Source of the DNA: Limiplasma sp034927815
Lineage (GTDB): Bacteria > Bacillota > Clostridia > Christensenellales > Aristaeellaceae
Direction: 5' to 3'
Assembly: GCA_034927815.1 (NCBI GenBank)
Contig: JAYFPK010000022.1
Span: forward strand, 1-64,000
DNA length: 64,000 nucleotides
Shown: piece after piece, positions 33,283 to 42,121 of the stretch
Position numbering within the stretch: position 1 is the stretch's first letter
Layout of the letters: each line of letters starts with the position of its first letter
The notes under the pieces: model-generated
Databases searched by the model: none
Seen by the model: the letters and a program-made list of their open reading frames with translations, nothing else
What the model was told of the DNA's origin: nothing
Program-made: the position numbers and the translations under genes

Positions 33283-34769
33283 AGGCCCGCCTCCAAAATG
33301 CCGTAGATCAGCTTCATGTCCAGGTGCTCCCGCAGGGCCGCCGCCAGGGCGTTGTACTGGCTCTCCTTGTAGGTTTTCAGGTCAAAGGCGGCGGTTTCCA
33401 GGGAGACGCCCTTCCTTTGGCAAAGGCTCCCCAAAAGCGCCTCCCGGCAGGGGGCGGAATCAAAGAAGCCATGGAGATAGGTGCCGTAGGCGCTGCCCTG
33501 CTGGCAGCCGTCCAGGACGCCGCTTTCCAGGCGGACCCAAGGCGTTGCGCCCTCCCGCAAGGCCGTGCGGCCCATGTGGATTTCATATCCCTCCACCGCC
33601 GCGCCCCCCAAAGCCGCCAGCGAGCCGTCCGTTGCCAGCACCTGGCCCGTGACACGGGTGCGGCGCTTTTCCCCGGCAAAGACGGTGGTCACGGGCAGCA
33701 ACCCCATGCCCCGAAGGCCGCCGCCTCCCTCCACGCTGTCCGGGTCGGCAATATGCTCCCCCAGCATTTGGTAGCCGCCGCAAACGCCCAGGATGGGCGT
33801 CCCCTGGGCGGCCAACCTTTGCACAGCGCCCTCCAGGCCCCCCTGGCGCAGCCAGCGCAAATCCGCCAAGGTGTTTTTGGTGCCGGGCAGAACCACCAAG
33901 TCGGGCCCGCCCAGCTCCCGGGGGGAGGTTACATAGCGCAGGCCCACGCCTGGGGTGGCCTCCAGGGGGGCGAAGTCCGTGAAGTTGGACAGCCGGGGCA
34001 GCCGGATCACCGCAATGTCCAACACCCCGCCCGCTTCCCTGCGGGTCAGGCGCTGGGCCAGGCTGTCCTCATCGTCAATGTCCACGTCCAGGTAGGGCAG
34101 CACCCCGGCCACGGGCTTGTGGGTGAGGCTCTCCAGCATGGTCAGGCCATCCCCCAGCAGCGCCACGTCCCCGCGGAATTTGTTGATGAGGGTGGCCTTC
34201 ACCAAAGCCCGTTCCTCCTCCTCCAAAAGCGCGATGGTGCCGTATAGCTGGGCGAACACGCCGCCCCGGTCAATGTCCCCCACCAGCAGCACCGGGGCCT
34301 GGGCCAGCCTTGCCATGCCCATGTTGACGAAATCGCCCTTTTTCAGATTGATTTCGGCGGGGCTCCCCGCTCCCTCCAGGACGATGACGTCGTTTTCCGC
34401 CGCCAAAGAGGCGTACGCCGCCTGGATGTCCGGCACCAAAGTATGCTTCATGGCGTAATACTCCCGGGCGCTGAAGTGGCCCCGTACCTCGCCGTTCACG
34501 ATCACCTGAGAACCCATGTGGCTGACGGGCTTGATCAAGATGGGGTTCATGCGCACGCTGGGCTCCACCCCCGCAGCCTCCGCCTGCACCACCTGGGCCC
34601 GGCCCATTTCCAGCCCCTCCCGGGTGATGAAGGAGTTCAGGGCCATATTCTGGCTTTTGAAGGGGGCCACCCGGTAGCCGTCCTGGCGAAACAGGCGGCA
34701 CAGCCCCGCGCACACCAGGCTTTTCCCCGCGTTGGACATGGTTCCCTGTACCATGATGGCCTTAGCCAT
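33279..34769 (-). CDS. cbiP: adenosylcobyric acid synthase CbiP (CobQ)
   Basis: A 496-residue ATP- and glutamine-dependent amidotransferase. It adds four amide groups to adenosylcobyrinic acid a,c-diamide. The N-terminal synthetase domain starts MAKAIMVQGTMSNAGKS (P-loop-like) and contains KSQNMALNSFITREGLEMGR. The glutaminase domain carries the nucleophile in LGVCGGYQMLG and a late His in GTYLHGFFD. Full length for the family. Its start overlaps cobD by eight bases and its end overlaps cbiC by four. Confidence 0.96.
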   Translation of the reverse strand: MAKAIMVQGTMSNAGKSLVCAGLCRLFRQDGYRVAPFKSQNMALNSFITREGLEMGRAQVVQAEAAGVEPSVRMNPILIKPVSHMGSQVIVNGEVRGHFSAREYYAMKHTLVPDIQAAYASLAAENDVIVLEGAGSPAEINLKKGDFVNMGMARLAQAPVLLVGDIDRGGVFAQLYGTIALLEEEERALVKATLINKFRGDVALLGDGLTMLESLTHKPVAGVLPYLDVDIDDEDSLAQRLTRREAGGVLDIAVIRLPRLSNFTDFAPLEATPGVGLRYVTSPRELGGPDLVVLPGTKNTLADLRWLRQGGLEGAVQRLAAQGTPILGVCGGYQMLGEHIADPDSVEGGGGLRGMGLLPVTTVFAGEKRRTRVTGQVLATDGSLAALGGAAVEGYEIHMGRTALREGATPWVRLESGVLDGCQQGSAYGTYLHGFFDSAPCREALLGSLCQRKGVSLETAAFDLKTYKESQYNALAAALREHLDMKLIYGILEAGL

Positions 34770-35796
34770 GAAGCGCCTCCCCCATGGCGCTCAAAAGCGC
34801 CGCGTTTTGCTCCCTGGTTTTGATCCCGATGCGAAGGTAGCCTTCATCCAGCCCTGTGAAGTTGGCGCAGCTCCGCACTAAAATGCCCCGCCGCTTCAAG
34901 GGCTCGTGTAAGGGCACAGGGCTTTTGCACAACAGAAAGTTGGCGTCCGAGGGGAATACGGTGAGGCCCAAAGCCCGTACTCCGACATCCAGAAAGGCCC
35001 GCTCCCCTTCCACCAGCGCCAGGGTTCGGGCTTCCCAGCCCGGCTCCGCCAGCGCCCCCAGGCCCGCCGCCTGGGCCGCGGCGGAAACGCTCCAGGGGGC
35101 TCCAAAGGCTTCAATGCGGGCCAGCAGCGCGCCATCCCCCAGCAGGTAGCCCAGGCGCAGGCCCGCCAGGCCGTAAAATTTGGTGAAGGCGTTCAGGATG
35201 AGGAGATTTGGAAACTCCCGGCAAAGGGCCGCCAGGGAAGCGCCCCTGGTAAACGCCAGGAAGCACTCGTCCACCACAAGGAGCGCGCCGTTTTGGGCGC
35301 AGGCCCTGGCAATGGAGGGGAGCAGGGCCTCCGGGGCCAGCCGCCCCGTGGGGTTGTTGGGGTTGCACAGGAAGAACGCCTCCGCGCCGGGGAGCAAAGC
35401 CGCCAAAACCTCCTCCCCCAAAGCAAAGCCGTCCTCCTCCCGCAGCCGGTGCTCCGCCATGCTGCCGCCAAAGAGCTCCACGGTCCGCCGGTATTCCGAA
35501 AAGGTGGGGGCCAGGGTCAGGGCCCGCCGGGGCCGCAGGCAGGCGCAAATGCGGAAGATCAGGTCCGCCGCGCCGTTGCCGCAAAGGATGTTCTCCGGCG
35601 CAACCCCGTGCCTGCGGGCCAGTGCCTGGCGCAGGGCCCGGCATTGAGGATCGGGATACCGGGAAAAGGCCTCCGCCTGCGCCAGAAGCGCTTCCCTGGC
35701 CCTTTGGGGTATGCCCAGGGGGTGGGTGTTCACAGAGAAATCCAAGCGGATGCCGGGATTTCCGTACACATCCCCCCCGTGCTCATAGCAGTCCAT
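34762..35796 (-). CDS. cobD: threonine-phosphate decarboxylase CobD
   Basis: A 344-residue PLP enzyme that makes (R)-1-amino-2-propanol phosphate, the linker of the nucleotide loop. The class-I aminotransferase fold is shown by FFLCNPNNPTGRLAP, the ALLVVDECFLAF strand and the PLP lysine in NAFTKFYGLAGLRLGY. The N-terminus EHGGDVYGNPGIRLDFSVN is typical of CobD. It overlaps cbiB by 14 bases and cbiP by eight. CobD and CbiB act in the same branch and are adjacent here. Confidence 0.94.
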   Translation of the reverse strand: MDCYEHGGDVYGNPGIRLDFSVNTHPLGIPQRAREALLAQAEAFSRYPDPQCRALRQALARRHGVAPENILCGNGAADLIFRICACLRPRRALTLAPTFSEYRRTVELFGGSMAEHRLREEDGFALGEEVLAALLPGAEAFFLCNPNNPTGRLAPEALLPSIARACAQNGALLVVDECFLAFTRGASLAALCREFPNLLILNAFTKFYGLAGLRLGYLLGDGALLARIEAFGAPWSVSAAAQAAGLGALAEPGWEARTLALVEGERAFLDVGVRALGLTVFPSDANFLLCKSPVPLHEPLKRRGILVRSCANFTGLDEGYLRIGIKTREQNAALLSAMGEALHG

Positions 35797-36742
35797 ACAG
35801 GCACCCCCTGAAAGCCAGCGCCAGCGCGAACATCAGCGCCGAAGCCGCGGTGAGCAGCCTGTGGGCCAGCAGAATATCCCCGGGCCGGATAGGCCGCAGG
35901 TCGTCCCCGATGTAGGGCTTGGGCCGCAGCTCGCCAAAGTAGAAGGCATCCCCCGCCAGTCGTACCCCCAGGGCCCCGGCCATGACCGCCTCGGTCTGGC
36001 CGGAATTGGGGCTGGCGTGCTTGCGCCGGTCCCTTTGCCAGATATGGCGGGCGTTTTTGGGGTTCAGGCCGCAGGAGCGCGCCATGAGGATCATCAGCAC
36101 AGCGCTCAGGCGGGCGGGGAGGTAGTTCAGCCCGTCGTCCAGCTTGGCGGCAAAGCGCCCAAAGTCCTGATACCGCCGGTTTTGGTAGCCGATCATGGAA
36201 TCCATGGTATTGGCGGCCTTGTACAGCATCCCCAGCGCCCCGCCCCCCAAAGCCAGGTAGAAAAGCGGCGCGATGACGCCGTCGCAGGCGCTTTCCGCCA
36301 CGGTTTCCACCGCCGTCCGGGTGACACCCGCCCCGTCCAGGGCCGCCGTGTCCCGGCCCACGATCATGGACACGGCCCGGCGGGCGGATGGGAGATCGTT
36401 TTTCACCAGCGCTTCATAGACCTTGCGGCTTTCCACCTTCAGGCTGGTCAGGGCCAATAGCTGCCAGCACAGCAGCGCCTCCCCGGCGCAGTAGGCCCAG
36501 GGGGACAGCCGCCACAGCAGCGCCAAAAGGAGGGCGGGCAGCGCGGTGGATACCGCCAGCACCGCAAGGGCCAGCGCCGCGCCCCCCAGGCGCTTGTTTT
36601 TCATGGGGTAGAGGGCTTTTTCCAAAGCGGAGATCAGCGCGCCGATGCCCCGCACCACATGGGGCCAGCCTTGGGGGTCTCCCAGGAGGATGTCCAGCAG
36701 AAAGCCCAGCCCCAGGGCCAGGGTGGAGACGGCTACAAACAT
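35783..36742 (-). CDS. cbiB: adenosylcobinamide-phosphate synthase CbiB
   Basis: A 319-residue membrane enzyme that attaches aminopropanol (phosphate) to adenosylcobyric acid. It has several membrane helices (LGLGFLLDILLGDPQGWPH, ALAVLAVSTALPALLLALL). It also has the conserved cytoplasmic motifs RDTAALDGAGVTRTAVETVA and HASPNSGQTEAVMAGALGV. ATG 36742 follows GGAGGG. A longer in-frame reading from 37012 is not credible because it enters cobC. Overlaps: ten bases with cobC, fourteen with cobD. Confidence 0.94.
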   Translation of the reverse strand: MFVAVSTLALGLGFLLDILLGDPQGWPHVVRGIGALISALEKALYPMKNKRLGGAALALAVLAVSTALPALLLALLWRLSPWAYCAGEALLCWQLLALTSLKVESRKVYEALVKNDLPSARRAVSMIVGRDTAALDGAGVTRTAVETVAESACDGVIAPLFYLALGGGALGMLYKAANTMDSMIGYQNRRYQDFGRFAAKLDDGLNYLPARLSAVLMILMARSCGLNPKNARHIWQRDRRKHASPNSGQTEAVMAGALGVRLAGDAFYFGELRPKPYIGDDLRPIRPGDILLAHRLLTAASALMFALALAFRGCLYGLL

Positions 36743-37314
36743 AGGGGCCCTCCCTGGATCGTGAGCGCGCCCTCCTGGAAGGTACAGGCCACGAAGCCGC
36801 CGTTTTCGAGGTGGTAGGCGTAAAAATCCCGCTTGGGCAAGGCCCAGGCCTCCAAAACCGCCATGATGCAGCCCCCGTGGATCACGAAGGCGGCGCGGCC
36901 CCCTTCCGGCACTTCCTGAAGGGCCTGCCCAAAGGCGGCGCGGCACCGGGCCTTGAAGCCCTCCACGCTTTCGCCTCCGGGGATAGGGGCCATGCACCCG
37001 GAGGCCAGCCATGCGGCGTAGTGCGGGCTGTGCTCCAGTTCCCCGGCGGTTTTGCCCTCAAAGAGGCCAAAGCCGCACTCCCGCAAATCCGGCACGGCTG
37101 TGGCGTCCGCCCCCGGAAACAGGAGGGCGGCGGTTTCCCGGCAGCGGCGGTAGGGGCTGGTAAAAATTTGATGAAAAGCGGGAAGCCCGGTGGCCTTGAG
37201 CTGCTTGATTTGCGCCACCCCCTCCGGGGAAAGGGGTTCGTCCGTGCTGCCGATGTAGCGCTTCTCCCGGTTTCCGGCGGTCATGCCGTGGCGGATCAGG
37301 TATACCGTCTTCAT
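36733..37314 (-). CDS. cobC: alpha-ribazole phosphatase CobC (histidine phosphatase)
   Basis: A 193-residue phosphoglycerate-mutase-type phosphatase that removes the phosphate from alpha-ribazole phosphate or the cobalamin precursor. The phosphohistidine motif LIRHGMTAGN lies at residues 6-15, ECGFGLFEGKTAGE follows, and the second His is in FVIHGGCIMAVLE. ATG 37314 is the only sensible start because the frame upstream belongs to cobS. The histidine phosphatase superfamily is broad, but the location between cobS and cbiB supports CobC. Confidence 0.88.
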   Translation of the reverse strand: MKTVYLIRHGMTAGNREKRYIGSTDEPLSPEGVAQIKQLKATGLPAFHQIFTSPYRRCRETAALLFPGADATAVPDLRECGFGLFEGKTAGELEHSPHYAAWLASGCMAPIPGGESVEGFKARCRAAFGQALQEVPEGGRAAFVIHGGCIMAVLEAWALPKRDFYAYHLENGGFVACTFQEGALTIQGGPLCL

Positions 37315-38072
37315 AGCAGCCCCCCGATCCACGCGCCCCCAAGCACGGCCAGCTCGCAGGCCTGGAGGAAAAAGCCCGTGGTATCCCCTGTGGCCCCGCC
37401 GAATTGCTTTTTTACCATGGCCCGGTAAGCGGCAAAGGCCGCAAGCCCAAAGGCTGCCCCGATGCCCCCCGCCATGGGGGAAACCCAGGCCATGGCCCCC
37501 ATGCTCAACAGGGCCACGGCCCCCATGGAGAGGAGGGCGGCGCGCCGGTGGGCGTGCTGGGTAAAGGCGCAGAGTATGCCCTCCTTGCGGGCGTTGGGCA
37601 AGGTTACCGCCCCCAAGGCGGCCAGGGCCCTGGACAGGATGAAGCCCAGGCATGCCACCGGCAGGGAATTTCCCTGGAAAAGCGCATGGTAGAGCCCAAA
37701 GGCCACCAGGAGATACACGCCGCAGTAGATCACGGCAAAGGCCCCCACATGGGAATCCTTTAAAATCTCCAACTTCTTCTCCTTGGACTGGTGGGAGGCC
37801 AGGGCGTCCACCGTGTCCAAAAAGCCGTCCATGTGGATGCCCCCGGTGAGCAGCAAGGGCAGCGCCGTGGCCAGGGCGGCAAAGAGCACGCCGTCCACGG
37901 CCAGGGCGCGGGCTGCCCACCCCCAGCCCCACAGGGCCAGCCCTACCAGGGCCCCCACCAAAGGCAAAAAGCAGAGGGAAAAGCGCAGGTTCCGCTCGTT
38001 CCAGTCCGCGGGAGGCGCGGGAAATACGCTGTAGGTGCTGATGGCGATCCACATTGGTTCAAACAAGCCCAT
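37311..38072 (-). CDS. cobS: adenosylcobinamide-GDP ribazoletransferase CobS
   Basis: A 253-residue membrane enzyme that joins alpha-ribazole to adenosylcobinamide-GDP, the penultimate step of cobalamin assembly. The metal-binding motif GGIHMDGFLDTVDALAS and the DSHVGAFAVI segment are characteristic. Several hydrophobic helices follow. It overlaps cobU by 14 bases and cobC by four. Length is normal. Confidence 0.95.
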   Translation of the reverse strand: MGLFEPMWIAISTYSVFPAPPADWNERNLRFSLCFLPLVGALVGLALWGWGWAARALAVDGVLFAALATALPLLLTGGIHMDGFLDTVDALASHQSKEKKLEILKDSHVGAFAVIYCGVYLLVAFGLYHALFQGNSLPVACLGFILSRALAALGAVTLPNARKEGILCAFTQHAHRRAALLSMGAVALLSMGAMAWVSPMAGGIGAAFGLAAFAAYRAMVKKQFGGATGDTTGFFLQACELAVLGGAWIGGLL

Positions 38073-38574
38073 TCGCCTCCCCTTTCACAAGCCGCGCCGC
38101 GCCTTCGCGCATTTCGACGGCCACATCGGCCATGTCCAGCAGCTTTTGGTTCAATTCGTGCAAGGCGTTGATATAATCCCGGGTTTCCCCCTCATAGGCG
38201 TCCGCCTCCAGGCCGCTGATGGTCACCGCCACCAGCACCCGGCAGCGCCCGTGCAGCGCCCGGATATCCTCCAGCGCCTGGGCCGCCGTGCCCCCCTGCT
38301 GGAACATGCGGTTGGCCAGCAGGTTGGACACATCCTCCAGCAGCACAGCCCCCTCCGGGGGAATATCCGCCTGGCCCACCCGGTACGGCAGCTCCAGGGT
38401 GGTAAACCCCTTGCCCTGGCGCTGGGCCAGGTGCCTTTCCACCCGGGCCGCCCCCTGGGGTCCGTGGGGGATCATGGTGGCGACATAGAAGCGGCTGCCC
38501 TCCGCGCGGCAGAGGAGCTGCTCCGCATAGGCGCTTTTGCCGCTGCCGTTTGGCCCCGAGACCAGAATCAGCAT
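38059..38574 (-). CDS. cobU: cobinamide kinase / cobinamide-phosphate guanylyltransferase CobU
   Basis: A 171-residue bifunctional nucleotide-loop enzyme that phosphorylates adenosylcobinamide and adds GMP. The P-loop reads VSGPNGSGKSAYAEQL, a variant of the usual GGARSGKS. The guanylation region is represented by VERHLAQRQGKGFTTLELP, and the late LLEDVSNLLANRMF strand is conserved. Assignment is supported by position between cobT and cobS. The divergent P-loop is noted, but no essential residue is obviously missing. Confidence 0.88.
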   Translation of the reverse strand: MLILVSGPNGSGKSAYAEQLLCRAEGSRFYVATMIPHGPQGAARVERHLAQRQGKGFTTLELPYRVGQADIPPEGAVLLEDVSNLLANRMFQQGGTAAQALEDIRALHGRCRVLVAVTISGLEADAYEGETRDYINALHELNQKLLDMADVAVEMREGAARLVKGEANGLV

Positions 38575-39620
38575 GGCTGCCTCCGGTACGCGCCCACCCC
38601 GATATCCGCAAAGGTGGCGGTGTGCTCATATACAGCCGCGGCCATATCCAGCAGCGGAAACAGGGCCACCGCCCCGGTGCCCTCTCCCAGGCGCATCTGG
38701 GCATGGAGGATGGGGTGCAAATCCAGTTCCTGGCAGATCAGCTCCGCGGCAGGCTCCGCGCTGAGGTGGGAGGGGAGGAGGTATTGCCGCGCCAAGGGCT
38801 GGAGCCTGACGGCGGTGAGGGCCGCCACGGCGGAGATGACCCCGTCCACCACCATGGGCACGCAGTGCAGCGCGCCCCCCAAGAAGGCCCCGGTCATGGC
38901 GGCGATGTCCAGGCCGCCCACCTTGTGAAGCACGTCCAAAGGATCGCTGGGATCAGGGGCGTTCACCCGGATGGCCTCCTGAACGGCGGCCCGCTTGCGG
39001 CAGAGGCCCGCGTCGTCCAGCCCCGCGCCCCGCCCGGTTACCGCCTGGGCGGGCACGCCCAGCAATACGCTGGCCATGGCGCTGGCGGTGGTGGTGTTGC
39101 CAATGCCCGTCTCCCCGGCAGCCATGAGCCGGAAGCCTTGCTCCTTCTTTTCTTTTACCAAAGCCGCTCCCAGCCGGATGGCCGCCAGGGCGGTTTCCCG
39201 GCTCATGGCCGGGCCCTGGGCGATATCCCCTGTGCCGGCCGCCAGCTTGCGCTGCAAAAGGCCCTGGACGGTGTCCGCCATGCCCACGTCCACGGGAAAC
39301 ACCTGGGCCCCGCAGGCCTGGGCCATGGCGCATACGCCGGAGACGCCACGGGCCAGCATCCCGGCAATGGCCGTGGTCACCTCATGCCCGCTTTGGGATA
39401 CCCCCTGGGCGGTGACCCCGTTGTCGGCGCAGAACACCAGCACGCATTTTTGGGCAATGTTGATATCGGCGCTGCCCTGTATGGCGGCGATGCGGGCCAG
39501 CAAGGCTTCCAGCCGCCCCAGGCTGCCCACGGGCTTTGCCACCTGGTCGAACCGGGCGATGCAATCGGCATAGGCCCCCTCCTTGACAGGGGCGATGTTT
39601 TCAAGAATGTCCGCTAGCAT
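38568..39620 (-). CDS. cobT: nicotinate-nucleotide:DMB phosphoribosyltransferase CobT
   Basis: A 350-residue enzyme that activates 5,6-dimethylbenzimidazole (or another base) as alpha-ribazole phosphate. Conserved blocks are DQVAKPVGSLGRLEALLARI, VFCADNGVTAQGVS, AAGETGIGNTTTASAMAS, TGRGAGLDDAGL, and the catalytic Glu region MRLGEGTGAVALFPLL. The ATG at 39620 gives the normal length; an upstream extension would enter cbiA. Overlaps are 20 bases with cbiA and seven with cobU. No bluB or bza base-synthesis gene is in the window. Confidence 0.95.
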   Translation of the reverse strand: MLADILENIAPVKEGAYADCIARFDQVAKPVGSLGRLEALLARIAAIQGSADINIAQKCVLVFCADNGVTAQGVSQSGHEVTTAIAGMLARGVSGVCAMAQACGAQVFPVDVGMADTVQGLLQRKLAAGTGDIAQGPAMSRETALAAIRLGAALVKEKKEQGFRLMAAGETGIGNTTTASAMASVLLGVPAQAVTGRGAGLDDAGLCRKRAAVQEAIRVNAPDPSDPLDVLHKVGGLDIAAMTGAFLGGALHCVPMVVDGVISAVAALTAVRLQPLARQYLLPSHLSAEPAAELICQELDLHPILHAQMRLGEGTGAVALFPLLDMAAAVYEHTATFADIGVGAYRRQPC

Positions 39621-40935
39621 AGGCCGCCGCCTTTCGCACAAATTCCTGGGCAAAGCCCGGATTGGCCGGGAAGTACAGGTGGGGGAAGCCCGCGTACAGG
39701 CTGGGGGAGGCGTGGACGCAATCCCAGGCCCGGCCATCGGGCTTTGTGGCGGTAAAGCCGTCCCCCGCCGCGTCGCTTTCGTAATAATGGAACTCATGGG
39801 CGCGGATGCTCTCCCCGGCCTTGCACAGGAGGGTATCCCCTTTCGCCGTCAGCGTGGCGTAGCCGAAGCGGCGCAGCTTGTCCGTCCGGTAGGCTTTGGC
39901 GGGGATCACCCCGGCCATGGGGAAGCCGTCCAGGGTGTCGTGCAGGTACAAAAACCCGCCGCACTCCGCCAAAGTGGGCAGAGCGGCCCCAACGGCGCTT
40001 TGCACCGCGCGCCGCATGGCGCTGTTTTCCGACAGGGCCTGGGCGTGCAGCTCCGGGTAGCCCCCCGGCAGGTACAGCCCGCCGATGCCCCTGGGCAAAG
40101 CCTGATCCCGCAGGGGGCTGAAAAAGCACAGTTCGCACCCCAAGGCCCGCAGCAGCTCCAGGTTTTCCTCATAGAGGAAGCAGAAGGCTTCATCCCTGGC
40201 TACGGCCATCCGCACCTGGACCGGGGGGCGGGGTATGGGGGAGTCCACGCCGCCCAGGGAAGGCGCGCAGGCGGCCAGGGCCATGACGCCGTCCAGGTCG
40301 ATGCATTGTTCCGCCAGGGTTCCCAACCCCCGGAGGGTTTCCCGCAAATCCCCGATCTCCCCGGGGGTCAGCAGCCCCAGGTGGCGGCTGCCCATGGACA
40401 GCCTTCCCTCCTGGGGTAAAAAGCCCAGGGAGGGAACCCCCGCGTCCGTGGCGATCTGCCGCAGCCCCTCATAGAGGTTGGAGGACGCGCCGTTGAAGAT
40501 CACTCCCCGCACCTGGCTTTGGCCCTTGAAGCCCCGGAAGCCCCGCAGCAACGCCCCCGCCGAGGTGTACATTCCCCTGGCGTTCACCACCAGAACCACA
40601 GGGGTTTGGGTGTGCCGGGCCACATCGTAGGTGCTGAAATCCCCCTGGGGCCCCACCCCGTCGTAGAAGCCCATCACACCCTCGATGACGCTGAGCCTGT
40701 CCCCCTGCCGGGCCAGAGCGGCCCGAAGCTGCCCCTGTGTGCAGAAAAAGGGGTCCAAATTGCGGCTGGGCAGCCCCAGGGCCTCCCGGTGGAACATGGG
40801 GTCGATATAGTCCGGCCCGCATTTGAAGGCGGCCAACTCCATCCCCCGGGCTTGCAAGGCCGAAAGCAGCGCCAGGGTCACGGTGGTCTTGCCGCAGCCG
40901 GAATGGGTGCCTGCGATCAAAACGCGCTTATGCAT
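39601..40935 (-). CDS. cbiA: cobyrinic acid a,c-diamide synthase CbiA
   Basis: A 444-residue glutamine amidotransferase that amidates the a and c side chains of cobyrinic acid. The ATPase domain starts MHKRVLIAGTHSGCGKTT and contains CGPDYIDPMFHREALG and SVIEGVMGFYDG. The glutaminase domain has the Cys nucleophile in TLAECGGFLYLHDTL and ends with EFHYYESDA. Start overlaps cbiET by eight bases; end overlaps cobT by 20. Confidence 0.96.
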   Translation of the reverse strand: MHKRVLIAGTHSGCGKTTVTLALLSALQARGMELAAFKCGPDYIDPMFHREALGLPSRNLDPFFCTQGQLRAALARQGDRLSVIEGVMGFYDGVGPQGDFSTYDVARHTQTPVVLVVNARGMYTSAGALLRGFRGFKGQSQVRGVIFNGASSNLYEGLRQIATDAGVPSLGFLPQEGRLSMGSRHLGLLTPGEIGDLRETLRGLGTLAEQCIDLDGVMALAACAPSLGGVDSPIPRPPVQVRMAVARDEAFCFLYEENLELLRALGCELCFFSPLRDQALPRGIGGLYLPGGYPELHAQALSENSAMRRAVQSAVGAALPTLAECGGFLYLHDTLDGFPMAGVIPAKAYRTDKLRRFGYATLTAKGDTLLCKAGESIRAHEFHYYESDAAGDGFTATKPDGRAWDCVHASPSLYAGFPHLYFPANPGFAQEFVRKAAAYASGHS

Positions 40936-42121
40936 GGGGGCCTCCGCCGGATAGGATGAATACGGGGTTTTGGGCCATCATCATGCTCAATGCCCCCAGG
41001 GGCTTGGCCTGGGCCACGCTGAGCTGGGTGATTTGGGGAGAGATGCCGTGCTCCCGGAAGGCCTGAAGAGCCTCTCCCAGGGTTTCCAGGGCGATGGCGG
41101 TGACCGCCAGCCGGGCGGAGGGGTTTTTGCACAAAACCGCCTGGAAGATCTCCCGCATGGCCCCGCCGCTGCCGCCGATGAAGGCCGCGTCCAGGGGCGG
41201 CAAGGGCTCAAGGGCCTGGGGGGCCTTGCCCAGCACGGGGGTCACGTTGCCCAGGTGAAAGCGGCGGCAGTTCTCCCGTACCAAGGAAAGGGCCTCCTCC
41301 TTGTGGTCCACGGCGTATACCCGGCCCCGGTAGGCGGCCAGGGCCATTTCCACGGTTACGGAGCCTGTGCCCGCGCCGATGTCGCAGCACACCGCGGCGG
41401 GGGAGAGGGCCAGGCGGCTGAGGACCACGGCCCTTACCTCCGCCTTGGTCATGGGCACATCTCCCCGGATAAAGGCCGTATCTGGGATGCCGGAGAGAAC
41501 GCGGGCATCGGCCTGGGGATTTTCCACCAGCAACACCGCCAGGGGCTCCACAGGGGCATCCGCCAGCTCCGCCACGGAGAGGCTGCGGATGCGCTCCCCC
41601 TGGGCGCCCAGGTTTTCCCCCAAAATGGCGGTGAGGCTCCCAAAGCCCGCCTCAACCAGCTCCCCGGCCAGGGCGTTCACATTGCCCCCGGTGAGGGCAA
41701 AGGTGAGGGGGTGGCGGCGCACGGTATCCGCCAGGTTCTCCCGCCGTGCGTGGCAGCTGACCAGCGCCGCCTCCTGCCAGGGCCGCCGGAGCTTTGCAAA
41801 GAAGTAGGATACGCAGGAGACGCCGGGGAGCACCGTCACCTCCTCCTGGTCCAGCGCGGCCAGCAGCCCCTGGGCGGCGCTGAAAAAGCCCGTATCCCCG
41901 GAGACCAGCACCGCGAAACGCGCGTGCCCGCTTTCCCGGATGATCTCTTTCACCTTGCCGGGCTCGTAGGCGGGGTAGGCGCTTTTTGGCCCATAGGCGG
42001 AAAGCGCCGTCAGCATCCGGGGCGCCCCCAGCAAAACCTCCGCCTGCTCCAGGGCTTCAAGCCCCTGGACGGTGAGGGTGGCGGGCCCCATGCCCATCCC
42101 CAAAATGGCGACCTGCTTCAT
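40928..42121 (-). CDS. cbiET: fused precorrin-6Y/7 methyltransferase-decarboxylase CbiET (CobL-like)
   Basis: A 397-residue fusion. Residues 1-200 are the CbiE tetrapyrrole methyltransferase (ILGMGMGPATLTVQGLEAL, LVSGDTGFFSAAQGLL). Residues about 210-397 are the CbiT SAM-dependent C15-methylating decarboxylase (IRGDVPMTKAEVRAVVLSRL, DIGAGTGSVTVEMAL near residue 246, FIGGSGGAMREIF). Together they methylate C5 and C15 and decarboxylate the C12 acetate. ATG 42121 overlaps cbiJ by four bases. The fused form equals CobL of the aerobic route, but the neighbouring genes are anaerobic. Confidence 0.94.
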   Translation of the reverse strand: MKQVAILGMGMGPATLTVQGLEALEQAEVLLGAPRMLTALSAYGPKSAYPAYEPGKVKEIIRESGHARFAVLVSGDTGFFSAAQGLLAALDQEEVTVLPGVSCVSYFFAKLRRPWQEAALVSCHARRENLADTVRRHPLTFALTGGNVNALAGELVEAGFGSLTAILGENLGAQGERIRSLSVAELADAPVEPLAVLLVENPQADARVLSGIPDTAFIRGDVPMTKAEVRAVVLSRLALSPAAVCCDIGAGTGSVTVEMALAAYRGRVYAVDHKEEALSLVRENCRRFHLGNVTPVLGKAPQALEPLPPLDAAFIGGSGGAMREIFQAVLCKNPSARLAVTAIALETLGEALQAFREHGISPQITQLSVAQAKPLGALSMMMAQNPVFILSGGGPHA